A stretch of 23,264 nt of DNA, from NCBI GenBank assembly GCA_964625225.1, contig CAZVAR010000046.1, forward strand, positions 1 through 23,264. Reading direction: 5' to 3'. Each line of letters starts with the position of its first letter. Position 1 is the stretch's first letter. This stretch comes from CAZVAR01 sp964625225. GTDB lineage: Bacteria; Pseudomonadota; Alphaproteobacteria; JAJUGE01. A model generated the notes under the pieces. The model saw nothing but the letters and a program-made list of their open reading frames with translations. It did no database searches and was not told the origin of the DNA. A program made the position numbers and the translations under genes. Positions 22,424 to 23,264 of this stretch are shown one piece after another.

Positions 22424-23264
22424 CTAAGCCGGCTGCGCCAGATCGTTCCGTTTCACGTAGCGCAGCAGCGCCGTCAGCGCCGCCGGCGTGACACCCGGAA
22501 TGCGCGCCGCCGCACCCAGCGTCGCCGGACGCGCTCGCGCGAGCTTCTGGCGCACCTCGGCCGACAGGCTGCCGACGCTGCCGTAATCCAGATCCGACGG
22601 CAGCCGCAGCGCCTCGTCGCGGCGGAACGCCCTGATATCGGCCTCCTGCCGTTCCAGATAGCCGGCATAGCGCCCCTCGATTTCGAGCTGCTCGGCGATC
22701 GCCGGTGGGATCGCGCCCAGCTCCGGCCAGATCGTCGCCAGCCGTTGGAACGTCACCTCCGGGAAGGCCAGCAGTTCGCCGGCGCTGCGCACCCGTCCAT
22801 CGCGATTGACGGCGAGACCGTGACGCGCCAGTGCCTCAGGGGAGGCCCGGCACGCCGCCATCCTCCGCCGCGCGACGGCCAACGCCTCCGCCTTCCGGCT
22901 ATAGGCGGCTCGCCGTTCCGGCCCGACGCAGCCCAGCGCCGTGCCGAGCGGCGTCAGCCGCTGATCGGCATTGTCGGCACGCAGCAGCAGCCGGTATTCG
23001 GCGCGGCTGGTGAACATGCGATAGGGCTCGTCGACGCCGCGGGTCACCAGATCGTCGATCAAAACGCCGATATAGGCCTGCGCCCGGTCGAGCGTGAACG
23101 GCGGCGATCCGGCCACCGCGAGCGCGGCGTTGAGCCCGGCAATCAGACCCTGCGCCGCCGCCTCCTCGTAGCCGGTCGTGCCGTTGATCTGGCCCGCGAA
23201 GAAAAGGCGCGGGATCCGCCGGGTCTCCAGCGTCGGCGCCAGCTCGCGGGGGTCGACGAAATCG
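22424..23264 (-). CDS. mnmG: tRNA uridine-5-carboxymethylaminomethyl modification enzyme MnmG, C-terminal part
   Basis: The gene runs off the right edge; 279 residues of the C-terminal part are visible, and the N-terminal FAD-binding domain with its GxGxxG motif is outside the window. MnmG (GidA), with MnmE, installs cmnm5 groups at U34 of several tRNAs. Visible landmarks are FVDPRELAPTLETRR, LFFAGQINGTTGYEEAAAQG, VLIDDLVTRGVDEPYRMFTS and SRAEYRLLLRADNAD. The C-terminal MnmE- and tRNA-binding part has EGRYAGYLERQ and LDYGSVGSLSAEVRQKLA. It ends at TAG (22424-22426). In the intact genome mnmE usually lies upstream, which cannot be seen here. Confidence 0.96.
   Translation of the reverse strand, partial: DFVDPRELAPTLETRRIPRLFFAGQINGTTGYEEAAAQGLIAGLNAALAVAGSPPFTLDRAQAYIGVLIDDLVTRGVDEPYRMFTSRAEYRLLLRADNADQRLTPLGTALGCVGPERRAAYSRKAEALAVARRRMAACRASPEALARHGLAVNRDGRVRSAGELLAFPEVTFQRLATIWPELGAIPPAIAEQLEIEGRYAGYLERQEADIRAFRRDEALRLPSDLDYGSVGSLSAEVRQKLARARPATLGAAARIPGVTPAALTALLRYVKRNDLAQPA

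Noticed and set aside
22450..22458. Second parS site in mnmG
   Set aside because: Only the left half (GTTTCACGT) is present and the right half does not match. The bases also encode the YVKR end of MnmG, so a functional site is not supported.
1..23264. CRISPR arrays, tRNA/rRNA genes, insertion sequences, prophage genes
   Set aside because: I scanned for regularly spaced direct repeats, cloverleaf-like segments, transposase motifs and integrase genes and saw none that I could support. The only repeats found are the 120-bp pair and the small palindromes listed.

Overview
The window is high-GC DNA from a Gram-negative alphaproteobacterium, most likely a member of the Rhodospirillales or a close relative. 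Supporting evidence: a large NAD-glutamate dehydrogenase of the ~1600-residue type, the order mnmG-rsmG-parA-parB converging on holA-lptE-leuS-DUF3576, a 'Gram-negative porin' ending in Phe, and a dispersed ~120-bp repeat of a kind I recall from this group. Ten Ns inside leuS mark an assembly join, so the source is a draft genome or metagenome bin.

Layout. 2-1561: 3' end of NAD-glutamate dehydrogenase. 1562-2064: non-coding stretch with repeat copy 1, an AT-rich sigma70-like promoter and a possible 27-codon ORF. 2065-4420: an Atg22/UMF1-type MFS transporter translationally coupled to a membrane class III nucleotide cyclase. 4424-8741 (minus): a tightly packed five-gene operon (RibD-type reductase, zinc-less MDR dehydrogenase, divergent 6-pyruvoyltetrahydropterin synthase homologue, GT4 glycosyltransferase, SAM methyltransferase). 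It is divergent from a CDP-alcohol phosphatidyltransferase (8784-9551). 9554-10365: an unrecognised 233-residue protein behind a near-ideal sigma54 promoter and an inverted-repeat enhancer candidate. 10374-11096 (minus): YggS/PLPHP. 11228-13068: methyltransferase plus GT9 glycosyltransferase. 13107-13288: repeat copy 2 and a terminator. 13331-14428 (minus): porin. 14792-19836: housekeeping operon DUF3576 lipoprotein-leuS-lptE-holA. 19961-23264 (minus): parB-parA-rsmG-mnmG, with a parS site inside rsmG.

How the genes work together. The right half is the conserved chromosome-partitioning neighbourhood, with tRNA and rRNA modification (mnmG, rsmG), segregation (parABS), replication (holA), LPS export (lptE) and leucyl-tRNA synthesis. 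The left half is accessory. Its five-gene minus-strand operon combines a pterin-fold protein, a pyrimidine/pteridine-type reductase, a BchC-like dehydrogenase, a glycosyltransferase and a methyltransferase. That set would suit assembly of a glycosylated, methylated pterin-like small molecule. The pterin-fold protein keeps the pterin-anchoring Glu but lacks the catalytic Cys, the catalytic His and one zinc ligand of standard QueD/PTPS enzymes. This operon is the best candidate here for an undescribed system. The second is the sigma54-controlled unknown gene at 9664.
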